Counted from the stretch's first letter, positions 8,316-17,705 are shown. The stretch: DNA of 64,000 nucleotides from Rothia nasimurium (GCF_928382285.1 NZ_CAKMSS010000002.1:62001-126000), one strand, 5' to 3'. Numbers and translations: made by a program. Notes: generated by a model not told the origin, from the letters alone.

Positions 8316-10880
8316 CTACCCACGCCCTAGGAAGGCCTCGCGGTCGGCGTCGAGGGCCCGGTCGATGGTGCGGGCCAGGTCGGGGTGTTTGGCCAGGGTG
8401 GGGTCAGCCTCAATAATTCCGAAGGCGTCCTGCCGGGCCCGCTCGATGAGCTTGGCATCGGTCAGGGCCCGCAGCAGCTTGAGGGTGGACTTCTTCCCTG
8501 ACTGGGCAGCGCCGAGAATATCGCCTTCGCGCCGCTGTTCCAGGTCAACCCGCGAAAGCTCGAAGCCGTCGGTGGTGGCCGCTACCGCTGCCAGTCGCTC
8601 CCGGCTGACGCCGTCCGCCGGCTGCCTGGTGACCAGTAGGCAGGTGCCGGGCAGGGAGCCGCGGCCAATGCGTCCGCGCAACTGGTGGAGGCCAGAAATA
8701 CCGAAGCGGTCGGCGTCCATAATGATCATGAGGGTTGCGTTGGGCACGTTCACGCCCACCTCAATCACGGTGGTAGACACCAGCAGATCAATGCGGCCGG
8801 CGGAGAATTCGGTCATGACCCGGTTTTTCTCGGCGGTATCCATTCGCCCGTGTAGCCCCTCGATGCGCACCCCTGCTAGGGCGGGAACGTCCTCGAGCTC
8901 CTCCAGGGTGCTCTCGACCGAGGCCAGCGAACCGCGGGCGCTCTCCCCCGCCGCAGCCTGGGAGCCCAACCCCTTACCTGTGAGGCCACCTGCCCCGAAG
9001 AGAGTCTGGCCCGCTTCAGCGTCACCGGGGGTATCGGCCCCGCCGATTTTGGGCACCACCACATAAACCTGGTGCCCGGCATCGATTTCTTCGCGGGCGC
9101 GGGCCCAGATGCGGTCGGCCCAGCGGGGATGCTCTGCCAGCGGCACCACGTGGGTGGTAATTTTTTGGCGGCCGGCCGGTAGCTGGTCAAGCACCGAGGT
9201 GTCGAGATCGCCGAAGACGGTCATGGCGACGGTACGGGGTATGGGGGTGGCGGTCATGACCAGCCGGTGGGGCAGCTCCCCGCCGGGCCCGCGCAGGGCA
9301 TCACGCTGTTCAACGCCGAAGCGGTGCTGCTCATCGACCACGACCAGCCCGAGGTCGGCGAAGGTCACCGAGTCTCCGAGCAGGGCGTGGGTGCCGATGA
9401 CGATGTCTGCCTCACCCGAGGCGATAGCTAGCAAGGCTTCCCGTTTGGCCTTGGTTTTGAGTGAGGCGGTCAGCAGAACGACGCGGACGCCCGCCCCGGC
9501 GCTCCCGGAGCTGTCCTGCGGGGCCAGCATGTCACCCAGAATCTCGCAGACCGACCGGTAGTGCTGTTCGGCCAGCACCTCGGTGGGGGCCAGCATAGCC
9601 GACTGGGCACCGTTATCTGCCACCTGCAGCATGGCGCGCAGGGCCACCACGGTTTTACCCGAGCCCACGTCCCCCTGGAGCAGGCGGTTCATGGGCGAAG
9701 AGCTGGCCAGGTCAGAGCGGATTTCTGCGCCAACGGCCTGCTGACCCTCGGTCAGCTGATAGGGCAGGGCCTCCAGCAGGGCGTCCGCGAAACCGCCCTC
9801 TACATAGGGGCGGGCAACGGTCTGGTGGGCGGCGCGGGCTGCACGAATACGGGCAAGAGCGGCCTGTAGCACGAAGGCCTCGCGGTAGCGCAGGGAGTGG
9901 TGGGCTGCCCGCCAGGTTTCTTCGGTATCGGGGGTGTGCACGGCCCGGTAGGTCCACTCGAGGGAGGGGATCTTGCGGCTCTTGCGCACGGTAAAGGGGA
10001 CGGGGTCTTCGAGCTCCTTGAGGTTGATGCGCTCAATCAGGGTCTCGATGGCTGCGGCCACCTTATCGGTGGGGAACTTGGGGCTGGCCTTATAGACCGG
10101 TATGGGGGCGGACGCCCGCGCGGCGGCCCGCTCTATCGCTTCGGCGCTGGCGCCGGGGGCGGCGGCCAATTCTTTCCCGGCGATGACGGCATAGTGGGGG
10201 TTGGTCAGGGTGATTTCGCCCCGGTAGGAGCCCACCTTGCCCGAGAACATGACCTGGTCGCCCTCGTGAATGTCGCGGGCTGCTGTCCAGGCGTTGAAGA
10301 AGCTCAGGGTCATGGTGCCGCTGGCTGTCAGCGAGTAGGGTTCGGGGGCGTAGCCGCCAAAGATGTCTCCCAGCTGGTAGCTGGGCTGGGTGCCCGGTAG
10401 CTGGGTGTCGGTGGAGCCCCCTGCGCTACCGTGCAGACGGGGGTTGGTGTAGCCCCGGGTGTAGGACGCCGGTGGGGCCGCTCCCCGGTAGGCGTTGGGG
10501 TTAGGGGGTTGCCAGGCGGGCTCGGGCTGACCAACCTGATCTAGCTGGTCGGTGATGGTGATTTCTGTGATGGACCCGCGGCGCGATGCCATCTGGCGGG
10601 TTGTCACCCGCACTACCCTGGCGACGATGGTAGCTTCGGTACCTTCTACCAGGGATGAGAAGGGGGTCAGTTCCCCGCGCGGCAGGTACTTGCGGGGGTA
10701 GTAGTCCAGGGCCTGCCCCACGGTTTCTAGCCCCAGGTGGGTCTTAAAGGACTTGGCCAGGGTCGCTCCCAGGTAGTCGGCCAGGGGGGCGTTATCGAGG
10801 CGGTCTTCTGCTGCGTAGCGGGCCAGGGCGTCCTTTGCCTGCTCGCTCAATTCCGGGGTCTTTCGTTTACGGGCTGCCAT
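8316..10880 (-). CDS. recG: ATP-dependent DNA helicase RecG
   Basis: This branch-migrating helicase rescues stalled replication forks. It has a wedge/OB domain, a Walker A motif (GDVGSGKTVVALRAM), a DEQH box (VVVDEQHRFGVEQRD), TATPIPRT, and the C-terminal helicase motif HQLRGRIGRG. At 854 residues it is clearly longer than typical RecG (about 690-740). The extra length is a Gly/Pro/Tyr/Gln-rich insert around residues 115-185, inside the OB region, plus an Ala/Gly-rich insert before motif IV. The start overlaps the preceding stop as TAATG, indicating translational coupling. Confidence 0.95.
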   Translation of the reverse strand: MAARKRKTPELSEQAKDALARYAAEDRLDNAPLADYLGATLAKSFKTHLGLETVGQALDYYPRKYLPRGELTPFSSLVEGTEATIVARVVRVTTRQMASRRGSITEITITDQLDQVGQPEPAWQPPNPNAYRGAAPPASYTRGYTNPRLHGSAGGSTDTQLPGTQPSYQLGDIFGGYAPEPYSLTASGTMTLSFFNAWTAARDIHEGDQVMFSGKVGSYRGEITLTNPHYAVIAGKELAAAPGASAEAIERAAARASAPIPVYKASPKFPTDKVAAAIETLIERINLKELEDPVPFTVRKSRKIPSLEWTYRAVHTPDTEETWRAAHHSLRYREAFVLQAALARIRAARAAHQTVARPYVEGGFADALLEALPYQLTEGQQAVGAEIRSDLASSSPMNRLLQGDVGSGKTVVALRAMLQVADNGAQSAMLAPTEVLAEQHYRSVCEILGDMLAPQDSSGSAGAGVRVVLLTASLKTKAKREALLAIASGEADIVIGTHALLGDSVTFADLGLVVVDEQHRFGVEQRDALRGPGGELPHRLVMTATPIPRTVAMTVFGDLDTSVLDQLPAGRQKITTHVVPLAEHPRWADRIWARAREEIDAGHQVYVVVPKIGGADTPGDAEAGQTLFGAGGLTGKGLGSQAAAGESARGSLASVESTLEELEDVPALAGVRIEGLHGRMDTAEKNRVMTEFSAGRIDLLVSTTVIEVGVNVPNATLMIIMDADRFGISGLHQLRGRIGRGSLPGTCLLVTRQPADGVSRERLAAVAATTDGFELSRVDLEQRREGDILGAAQSGKKSTLKLLRALTDAKLIERARQDAFGIIEADPTLAKHPDLARTIDRALDADREAFLGRG

Positions 10881-11839
10881 TAGGAGGTAGGCTCCTGGTG
10901 GGCGGGGTCATCCAGGGAGGTGGTTCGCACGTTGAGGGGCTTGCCCGCAGCGCGGATGAGGGCCAGGGCGTCCTCGGCCTCGGGGACGTGCACGTGGATA
11001 GCCCACAGGGCCTCATTCCCAGCTTCGACCTGGGCAATGGAGACCGAGTCCCCGACCGTCTCAAGTGCACTGCGCAGCTGGGTTACTTCGAGCACCGGCA
11101 GATAAATCTCGCACATGACCTCGATGCGAGGCTCCCCTGCCGAGCGCTGTCTCGTGTTTCGGGTCGGTAAGGACGCCGCCCCCACCTGGAGCAGGTCGCG
11201 GTAGGTGGCCTGCGGGGCGGCTCCCAGCAGCTCTGTTGCCAGGGCCACTAAGACCAGGTGCAGGCCCAGGGCTCCGGAATCAACCCAGCCGTTACGGGCG
11301 TGGTCTGCTTCGGCGGTAGCTCGCAGGGCAGCCTCTGAGACGGCCAGTAGCTTCGTGAGGTAGTCCTGCCAGGGGTCCTCTTCATCGGTAGGATCTGGCA
11401 GCGGGCAGGTGGCTAGAGCCTGCATGAGGGTCAGCATGGTGCCATCTGCTGGCTGGCTGAGGGCAGCGGACGCCTGCTGGGCTCCTCGTTCCCAGGCGGC
11501 GCAGAGCCCCCCAGGAGTAAGAGGCTGCACCGGGGACGGTGCTAGTTGCCCGGTCTCCCCCAGCTCTTCTGCCAGTCCCAGCAGCCACACAGCTAGCAGG
11601 GTTCCAGAGTTGCCTCTGGCCCCGCGCAAGGCTGCCCGCGCGGCCAGAGCTAGGGTGGGTTCGTCCGCCATGCCGGCGGTGTCGGCGGCACGCCCGAGGG
11701 TGGCGACCATGTTGGCCCCGGTGTCGGCGTCGGCCACGGGGAAGACGTTAATGCGGTTGAGAAGGGATCGGTGCTCCACCAGCTGGGTGCGAGCGCGCAG
11801 TAGCCAGTTCAGCCACCAGTCAGCGGGAACCTGCCTCAA
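10880..11839 (-). CDS. DAK2 (DhaL-like) domain protein, FakA-related
   Basis: The ATP-binding DhaL motif INVFPVADADTGANM places it with FakA/DAK2 proteins. The C-terminal part (VMCEIYLPVLE...ALWAIHVHV) resembles the middle domain of fatty-acid kinase FakA, but the FakA C-terminal domain is absent. A phosphotransfer role is inferred; the substrate is unknown. The frame is open to 11911 and beyond, but that would overlap thiL by 92 nt. I prefer TTG at 11839, preceded by AAAGGATG, which overlaps thiL by 20 nt and gives 319 residues. The thiL-DAK-recG order is common in actinobacteria. Confidence 0.8.
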   Translation of the reverse strand: MRQVPADWWLNWLLRARTQLVEHRSLLNRINVFPVADADTGANMVATLGRAADTAGMADEPTLALAARAALRGARGNSGTLLAVWLLGLAEELGETGQLAPSPVQPLTPGGLCAAWERGAQQASAALSQPADGTMLTLMQALATCPLPDPTDEEDPWQDYLTKLLAVSEAALRATAEADHARNGWVDSGALGLHLVLVALATELLGAAPQATYRDLLQVGAASLPTRNTRQRSAGEPRIEVMCEIYLPVLEVTQLRSALETVGDSVSIAQVEAGNEALWAIHVHVPEAEDALALIRAAGKPLNVRTTSLDDPAHQEPTS

Positions 11840-12860
11840 AGTGATCCCATCCTTTCGCGGTGTAGGTGCGGCCGTCGACGGTGATTCCGTCACCTGCCTG
11901 TACCGTACCAATTCTAGTAAATCCGGGCGGTATCTGTGCAGGTGGGCAGGTGCCTAGTAGACCGTGGTCTTCCCCGCCGGTCAGTACCCAGCGTAGGGCT
12001 TGGGCGTCCGCCTGTTCGGGGGTGCCTGCGGTGAGCAGGGCTGCAGGGCCTACCCTGTTGACCCATGGGGCCAGGGCCGTCGAGTCAAGGTCAAGAGCCA
12101 CACCGGAGGCCGCTGCGATACGGCCGCCGTCGCGTACCAGCCCGTCGGAGACGTCCATGAGGGAGGTCAGGTGGGGGGCGCCCTCCGGCCCCAGGTGTAG
12201 GGGTGAGCGGGGGCGCTGCTGGGCGCGGACGCAGGCGGTCAGCTCTTCGGTGGCAGTGAAGGGGGCTGAGTCGAGCAGGGCTAGGCCGGCAGCGGCGGTA
12301 CCCAGGGCACCGGCGAAGACTACGGCGTCCCCGGGGCGGGCCCCGCTTCGAGTGATGGGCCGGTCGGTCAGGCCCACGGCGGTAACAGTTACCGAGATTT
12401 CGCTGCCGGAGCCCATATCACCGCCGGCAATTGTGCAGGTGGTAGCCCCCTGGGCGGTGCAGGATTCGGTAATCCCCCGGGCAAAATCCTGCACCCAGCT
12501 CACGGGGGTATCAGGGGTCAGGGTAAGGGACACCAGCAGGGTGACCGGGGTAGCCCCCATAGCTGCGATATCGGCCAGGTTCTGGGTAGCGGCCTTCCAG
12601 CCCACCTCATACCCGCCGGTTGTGTAGCCCGAAGGCCAGCTGCGGCGGAAGTCCTGGTTTTCGGTTTGGGTGTCGGTACTCATGACGGTCAGCCCGCCCC
12701 GCAGATCGAGGGCAGCAGAATCGTCCCCCGGCCCCAGGACCAGGGCGCCGGGGGTACCCAGCTCGGCACGGACGTCCGCCGCCCGCTCATTGTGCTCGGC
12801 CAGCACGGGCATAAACAGGGCAAGAAGCTGGCCCTCACTCACCTGGGCAACGGTCTGCAT
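11820..12860 (-). CDS. thiL: Thiamine-monophosphate kinase
   Basis: It phosphorylates thiamine monophosphate to thiamine pyrophosphate, here probably supplying among others the acetolactate synthase encoded at 49.9-51.8 kb. Family motifs are LGPGDDSAALD (Mg-ATP site), VGWKAATQNLADIAAMGATP, GGDMGSGSEI and MDVSDGLVRDGGRIAAAS. The ATG at 12860, with AGGAG upstream, starts 7 bp after the preceding stop and gives 346 residues. The longer open frame would enter the neighbouring gene. Confidence 0.94.
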   Translation of the reverse strand: MQTVAQVSEGQLLALFMPVLAEHNERAADVRAELGTPGALVLGPGDDSAALDLRGGLTVMSTDTQTENQDFRRSWPSGYTTGGYEVGWKAATQNLADIAAMGATPVTLLVSLTLTPDTPVSWVQDFARGITESCTAQGATTCTIAGGDMGSGSEISVTVTAVGLTDRPITRSGARPGDAVVFAGALGTAAAGLALLDSAPFTATEELTACVRAQQRPRSPLHLGPEGAPHLTSLMDVSDGLVRDGGRIAAASGVALDLDSTALAPWVNRVGPAALLTAGTPEQADAQALRWVLTGGEDHGLLGTCPPAQIPPGFTRIGTVQAGDGITVDGRTYTAKGWDHFEAGSR

Positions 12861-12867
12861 AGGGCTC

Positions 12868-13869
12868 CTAGTTCCTGGGCGCGCGGTTACGCCAGACAAA
12901 GTTAAAGACCACCAGGGCCAGGCCCGCCGTGGCAATACCCGTAAAAATAAGCAGGGGGCGGGCACCGTTCATAATGGTGTTGCCGCGCTGGAAGATACTC
13001 CCCCCGGTCACTGCCCCAGCCTGGTGCCCCTGGGCTTCTGCCCCGGCAACACCGGCGGCCTGGTTGGGGTCGGCAGATGAAGATCTGTTCCCCTGGGCCC
13101 CCGACACGTTCAAGAAGCCCTCCACCCACTCAGGTGCCCCCGCGTACCCGGGGTTCTGCTGGCTACTTGAGAAAATACCCAGCACGGTTCCATCTACCGG
13201 TGAGATTTCCAGCTGGCTGGTATCGGCGTCCATCCGGGTCGGGTCCTGGGCCCCGGCGACGCTGTTGCCCAGGGTTGAGGGCACGAAGGCCCCCTGGCCC
13301 GGCGCCGCAACTTGGTTGCCCTCGCTTTGGCCCGTACCGGCGGACGGCTGGGCCGAGGGGTCGGCGGCGGGCAGGCTGGGCAGCCCGGCAGCTCCACCGG
13401 TTACATCGGGGGCGGACGTCTCCCCCGGCGGTACCGGAAGCACGATGACCGACTCGCTGGGGGCAGGAACCGGCTCAGGGTCAGCCGAAGGCACCGGGTC
13501 GCTGGTGGGTTCTGGTGCCGGGCTAGATGGCGCAGGTGAGCTAGGTTCAGGCGCGGGGCTTGTCGGCTCTGCACTCGTAGGCTCAGGGCTAGGAGTCTCC
13601 GGTGTGGGAGTCCCAGGTGTTGGTGTTTCGGGGCTGGGTGATTCAGTAGCGCTAGGGGCGACTGTGATCTCCAGGCTAGGGCTCTCGCTCGGGATCTCGC
13701 CCACCAACGGTGTGCTGGTGGGCGTGGAGCTTGTCGGGGCGGGGCTTTCTGTCGGGTCAGCGGCGAAAGCGCTCTGGGGGCCGGTGAAAACCTGCCCGGC
13801 GAGCAGGGCAAGGGGGGCTACCGTCACAGCAAGAGCCGTCCCCGCCGCATAATAGGTCTTCTGCTTCAC
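12868..13869 (-). CDS. Secreted Pro/Ser/Thr-rich surface protein with C-terminal membrane anchor
   Basis: It has an N-terminal signal peptide ending near SAFAADP and then about 100 residues dominated by Pro, Ser, Thr and Glu in TPTPETPSPEP-like repeats. A less biased middle follows, then a single membrane span (LLIFTGIATAGLALVVFNFVW) with a short basic tail RNRAPRN. There is no LPXTG motif. I chose GTG at 13869 because AAGGAGGGG sits just upstream; the ATG at 13884 would place that SD inside the gene. It probably spans the wall. Function unknown. It is placed directly ahead of thiL. Confidence 0.75.
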   Translation of the reverse strand: MKQKTYYAAGTALAVTVAPLALLAGQVFTGPQSAFAADPTESPAPTSSTPTSTPLVGEIPSESPSLEITVAPSATESPSPETPTPGTPTPETPSPEPTSAEPTSPAPEPSSPAPSSPAPEPTSDPVPSADPEPVPAPSESVIVLPVPPGETSAPDVTGGAAGLPSLPAADPSAQPSAGTGQSEGNQVAAPGQGAFVPSTLGNSVAGAQDPTRMDADTSQLEISPVDGTVLGIFSSSQQNPGYAGAPEWVEGFLNVSGAQGNRSSSADPNQAAGVAGAEAQGHQAGAVTGGSIFQRGNTIMNGARPLLIFTGIATAGLALVVFNFVWRNRAPRN

Positions 13870-14006
13870 AGCCCCTCCTTCCATCGCTCATATCCAGGTA
13901 GTCTTGTTCGGCTACCTGCCCCGGCTAGCTCTACCCCTACCCTACCGAATCTGCTCTCCCCCGGCTAGCGCCCTCCACCACCGGCGTCCTGCCACAGCGA
14001 AAGTTA

Positions 14007-14012
14007 TACAAT
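14007..14012 (+). promoter_or_regulatory. -10 box of leaderless DUF3515 gene
   Basis: TACAAT (within TTATACAAT) ends 6 nt before the GTG start at 14019. No SD is present, so a leaderless message is likely. Confidence 0.6.
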
Positions 14013-14018
14013 AGCCAG

Positions 14019-14546
14019 GTGAGAACACCGCGCAAACCCCTCGTCCTCGTCCTGACCGCTCTAGGCCTGACCGGCTGCGGGGCAGGTGCCGTCAACCTCG
14101 AACCGGCCCCAGACGCCGCTAACCCCACCTGCGCCTACGCCCTGGTTGCTATGCCCGATACCGTGAGCGGCCTGGCGCAGCGCGAAACCACCGCCCAGGC
14201 CACCACCGCCTGGGGCGACCCCAGCGCCGTCATCCTCAAGTGCGGGGTCGAACTCGGCACAGCCCCCGTGTCGGATACCTGTGTCTCGGTCAACGGCGTT
14301 GACTGGATCGTTAAGCCCGCCGACGAAGAACTCGCTACTGCCGCCGAGCAAACTGCCACAGGCACCTGGGTTGCCGAAACCTTCGGCCGCGACCCCGCCG
14401 TGCAGGTAACCTTCGACGCTGACCGGGTATCGTCCTCCACCGTCCTTGCAGAAGTATCGTCGGCCGTTGCCCAGATACCCCAGCAGATGCAGTGCACCAA
14501 TGTCGATGACACCCTTACCGGTGTCGACAGCGGCACCGGCAGCTAA
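14019..14546 (+). CDS. DUF3515 family lipoprotein
   Basis: A 175-residue exported protein with a lipobox LTGC around residue 20 and three or four further cysteines (CAYALVA, LKCGVELG, TCVSVNG, QCTN) that could form disulfides. The VDWIVKPADEE segment resembles DUF3515, an actinobacterial family usually found beside ddl and thiL, as here. Function unknown. The GTG start is supported by a -10 box at leaderless distance. It converges on ddl. Confidence 0.8.
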   Translation: MRTPRKPLVLVLTALGLTGCGAGAVNLEPAPDAANPTCAYALVAMPDTVSGLAQRETTAQATTAWGDPSAVILKCGVELGTAPVSDTCVSVNGVDWIVKPADEELATAAEQTATGTWVAETFGRDPAVQVTFDADRVSSSTVLAEVSSAVAQIPQQMQCTNVDDTLTGVDSGTGS

Positions 14547-14565
14547 ACGAGAAACCGTGTAAGCG

Positions 14566-14602
14566 AAAACCCCCGTTACCGTCTCAGGTAGCGGGGGTTT
14601 CG
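14566..14602. terminator. Terminator between DUF3515 gene and ddl
   Basis: AAACCCCCG (14567-14575) pairs with CGGGGGTTT (14592-14600). A-rich and T-rich flanks would let it serve both convergent genes. Confidence 0.75.
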
Positions 14603-14648
14603 TTGGCATCTAGAGGCAGGGGGCTTACCCCGGTGCCGTCGAAGGCTC

Positions 14649-15776
14649 CTAGCGCAGGCCCAGGGGGCGCTCCAGGGCCAGGGAAATCAGCTCGTCGATC
14701 AAATCGCCATAGGCCAGGCCGGTGTTCTCCCACATGGTCTTATACATAGAAATCGGGGTAAAGCCGGGCATGGTGTTCACCTCGTTAATCACCAGGCGGC
14801 CGTCCTCGGTGTAGAAGAAGTCAGCGCGGCACAGGCCTTCACCGTCAACGGCAAGGAAGGCCTCAACAGCCAGCTGGCGCATCCGCTCAGAAACCTCAGC
14901 GGGCAGGTCAGCCGGGCAACGGGTCTCAGCGGAAGTCTTCGACACGTACTTGGCCTCAAAATCATAGAAACCGTGTTGCTCATCAACGACCACAATCTCA
15001 CCGGGGTAGGACGCCCGGGGCAGCTCAGAACGGTGCCCATCGAGCACAGCGCACTCAATCTCACGGCCCACAATACCGGCCTCAATCACCAGCTTGGGGT
15101 CGTGGGCCTGGGCCTCGGCAATCGCCGCATCGAGCTGGTCCGCCGAATCAACCTTGGTAATACCGAAGGACGAACCCGCACGAGCAGGCTTCACAAAGAC
15201 CGGGTAGCCCAGTTTTTCGATGCGTTCGCGGGCACCGGCCTGGTCAAGCACCCACTGGCGGTGGGTCACAACCTCGTAGGGCCCAACCTCTAGGCCAGCG
15301 GCCTCGAAAGCCACCTTCATAAAGTGCTTATCCATGCCGATAGCAGATGAAGCTACGCCGCAGCCCACGTACTTCAAATCTGCCATTTCCAGCAGGCCCT
15401 GCACGGTGCCGTCCTCGCCGAAGGGGCCGTGGAGCAGGGGGAAGACCACATCAATTGCCGGGCCCATCTCAACGCTGGTGGCTTCGGCGGAGTCAATCAG
15501 GCGCAGGCGGTTGTCGCCGCCGCCCAGGGGCAGGAAGACCTGCTTGCCCTCAGCGGGGAACTCTGCCAGAGCGGTAGCCTCGGTCAGCTCGACCAGGGCC
15601 GCCTCGTCGGTCAGGTACCAGCGGCCGTCCTTAGTGATACCGATAGTAACCACGTCGTACTTGTCGTGGTCAATAGCCCCGAGTACGCCTCGGGCGGTAA
15701 TCAGTGAGATGGAGTGCTCGGACGAGCGCCCACCGCACAGCAGGGCGACGGTAGGTTTGGTGCTGGTTTCGGTCAT
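14649..15776 (-). CDS. ddl: D-alanine--D-alanine ligase
   Basis: It makes the D-Ala-D-Ala dipeptide for peptidoglycan. The ATP-grasp fold shows CGGRSSEHSIS at the N-terminus, GPFGEDGTVQG, FVKPARAGSSFGI, GREIECAVLDG, and CRADFFYTEDG...NEVNTMPGFTPISMYKTMWE near the end. The 375-residue form starts at ATG 15776, with AAAGGACG 2-3 nt upstream; an earlier in-frame start at 15803 would leave that SD inside the coding sequence. The same-strand order murA-plsC-gpsA-ddl links cell-wall and phospholipid synthesis. Confidence 0.96.
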   Translation of the reverse strand: MTETSTKPTVALLCGGRSSEHSISLITARGVLGAIDHDKYDVVTIGITKDGRWYLTDEAALVELTEATALAEFPAEGKQVFLPLGGGDNRLRLIDSAEATSVEMGPAIDVVFPLLHGPFGEDGTVQGLLEMADLKYVGCGVASSAIGMDKHFMKVAFEAAGLEVGPYEVVTHRQWVLDQAGARERIEKLGYPVFVKPARAGSSFGITKVDSADQLDAAIAEAQAHDPKLVIEAGIVGREIECAVLDGHRSELPRASYPGEIVVVDEQHGFYDFEAKYVSKTSAETRCPADLPAEVSERMRQLAVEAFLAVDGEGLCRADFFYTEDGRLVINEVNTMPGFTPISMYKTMWENTGLAYGDLIDELISLALERPLGLR

Positions 15777-15816
15777 AACGTCCTTTGGTTTCGTGCGGGG
15801 CACAGCCCCGTCTGCC

Positions 15817-16908
15817 CTAGCCGGCTGCCGGGGTGCTTTCCTCAGATTTGAGGGAGCGGCCCAGCAGGGCGGGGGCTAATTCTTCAACTGATATTCTACG
15901 GTCGAGCACGGCGGTGACCGCTTCGGTGATGGGCATTTCTACCCCTACTTTTCGCGCGAGTTCTGCCACAACGGGGGCAGATTTAATAGACTCGGCGGTC
16001 TGGGTCATGACAGTGTGTAGCTGGTCAGGGGCAATGCCTTCGGCCAGCAAACGACCGGCAGTGTGATTGCGGGAAAGCGGTGAGGCACAGGTAGCGATGA
16101 GGTCGCCCATACCGGCCAGGCCACTCATGGTCTCGCTCTTACCGCCAAGAGCCAGGGCCAGGCGGGTGGTCTCAGCAAGACCCCGGGTCATGACCGAGGC
16201 TTTGGAGTTATCGCCGTACTGCTTGCCCTCGCACATACCCACGCAGAGAGCAATGACGTTCTTGACCAGGCCGCCAATTTCTACGCCCACAATATCGGTG
16301 TTGGTGTAGGGGCGGAAGTAGTCAGCGGCGCAGATAGCGGCAACCGCCTGTGCGGTTTGCTCGCTTTGAGCGGCAACCACGCTGGTGGTGGGCTGCTCCG
16401 CGATAATCTCCTTGGCCAGGTTGGGGCCAGAGAGCACGGTGACCCGCCCCGGCACAGCCTCAACTGTTTCGGGGGCTGCACCGCTGGCGATCAGGTGCCC
16501 TTGGAGCACCTCAATCATGACCTCGCTCATGCGCAGGCCCGTGCCCATTTCTAGGCCCTTGGCGAGAGACACCAGCAGGGCGTCTTCTTCCATCAGGGGG
16601 GCAAAGACCTCAAGCTGGGAGCGCAGCACCTGGGCCGGAATAGCCAGCACCACGATGCTGGCCCCGGTCAGGGCTTCAGCGGCGTCGGCCGTCATGACCA
16701 TGCTGTCAGGGAGCTTGACCCCGGGGAAGTAGCCCTCGTTAGTGCGGCTCTGCTGCATGGCTTCCATCGTGGTGGGGTTACGCCCCCACAGCACGACCTG
16801 CCGGTCGGCGCCTGAGCTGGCGGCGGCGTCCGCAAGAACCTTGGCAAAAGCGGTGCCCCAGCTACCTGCTCCAAGAACAGCGATTTTCTGGTGCTTCACA
16901 TTGGTCAT
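15817..16908 (-). CDS. gpsA: Glycerol-3-phosphate dehydrogenase [NAD(P)+]
   Basis: It reduces dihydroxyacetone phosphate to sn-glycerol-3-phosphate, the phospholipid backbone. The 363-residue protein has the Rossmann motif VLGAGSWGTAFAKVLAD, VSLAKGLE, GRVTVLSGPNLAKE, the catalytic region VGVEIGGLVKNVIALCVG, and AGMGDLIATC. It lies 22 bp downstream of plsC, whose acyltransferase works on the same pathway, so the two are probably co-transcribed. Confidence 0.96.
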   Translation of the reverse strand: MTNVKHQKIAVLGAGSWGTAFAKVLADAAASSGADRQVVLWGRNPTTMEAMQQSRTNEGYFPGVKLPDSMVMTADAAEALTGASIVVLAIPAQVLRSQLEVFAPLMEEDALLVSLAKGLEMGTGLRMSEVMIEVLQGHLIASGAAPETVEAVPGRVTVLSGPNLAKEIIAEQPTTSVVAAQSEQTAQAVAAICAADYFRPYTNTDIVGVEIGGLVKNVIALCVGMCEGKQYGDNSKASVMTRGLAETTRLALALGGKSETMSGLAGMGDLIATCASPLSRNHTAGRLLAEGIAPDQLHTVMTQTAESIKSAPVVAELARKVGVEMPITEAVTAVLDRRISVEELAPALLGRSLKSEESTPAAG

Positions 16909-16930
16909 GGGTGCGGGCCTCCCCTAGCGG

Positions 16931-17704
16931 TTACTGGTCAGGTGACTGGCGGACGTCCAACACGGCATTCCAGCGCCCGGCAGGGGCTTTCTCCCCGCGC
17001 AGGCCTTCAAGCAGGCTGGTAACGTCATCAAGCATACGGTTGGTGACGGCGTTCAGCTCGTCGTGGGTATAGCGAGCACCGGCTTCACGGCGCTGAACCA
17101 GGTCGCTGAAATCGACCGGGTCGCCCACCACAATCTTGACCTTCTTACGGGGCCAGCTGAAGCGGGGCTTGCCGCGGCGGGGCCAGAAGTCCTGGTCGCC
17201 CCAGTGGGCTACCGGGTAGACCGGGGCGCCGGTGGCCAGGGCCAGGCGGGCTGCCCCCGATTTACCGGTCATGGGCCACATGTCGGGGTCCTTGGTCAGG
17301 GTGCCCTCGGGGAAGATAATGACCGCTCCCCCGGCGTCCAGAACATTCTGGGCAACCTCAAGGGACTGGCCTGCCCGGGCTGAGCCGCGGGCAACCGGGA
17401 TGTGGGCGCACTGGCGCATGAGCCAGCCCAGCACCGGCACCCTAAACAGCGCTTCTTTGGCCAAGAACCGGGGCAGCACGCCCTCAAGGAAGAGGGGGTA
17501 GGCTGCGGTAATCGGGTCTACCACGGTCAGGTGGTTTGAGACCACGATAAACCCGCCGGTCTTGGGTAGCTTCTCCCGCCCCTCAATCTGCGCCTTCATG
17601 GGCAGGTTGTAGAGGGGTCGCAGGAGCGTACCGGCTACGGTGTAAACCGTGTCCCCCATCTTGGTGGGCTTGATATCACTCAAAGAAGCGCTGTTCTTGC
17701 TCAT
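16931..17704 (-). CDS. plsC: 1-acyl-sn-glycerol-3-phosphate acyltransferase
   Basis: It acylates lysophosphatidate to phosphatidate at the membrane. It carries the acyltransferase HX4D motif (SNHLTVVDP) and the FPEGTLTKDP motif. The ATG at 17704 lies 1 bp after the murA stop, pointing to translational coupling; earlier in-frame starts lie inside murA. The product is 257 residues. Functional pairing with gpsA directly downstream is clear. Confidence 0.92.
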   Translation of the reverse strand: MSKNSASLSDIKPTKMGDTVYTVAGTLLRPLYNLPMKAQIEGREKLPKTGGFIVVSNHLTVVDPITAAYPLFLEGVLPRFLAKEALFRVPVLGWLMRQCAHIPVARGSARAGQSLEVAQNVLDAGGAVIIFPEGTLTKDPDMWPMTGKSGAARLALATGAPVYPVAHWGDQDFWPRRGKPRFSWPRKKVKIVVGDPVDFSDLVQRREAGARYTHDELNAVTNRMLDDVTSLLEGLRGEKAPAGRWNAVLDVRQSPDQ

Positions 17705-17705
17705 C

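Noticed and set aside
11840..11911. Longer N-terminus of the DhaL-domain protein
   Set aside because: It would overlap thiL by 92 nt and adds residues without family similarity; TTG at 11839 is more plausible.
12929..13852. 307-codon frame antisense to the surface protein
   Set aside because: Produced by the repetitive GC-rich coding sequence on the other strand.
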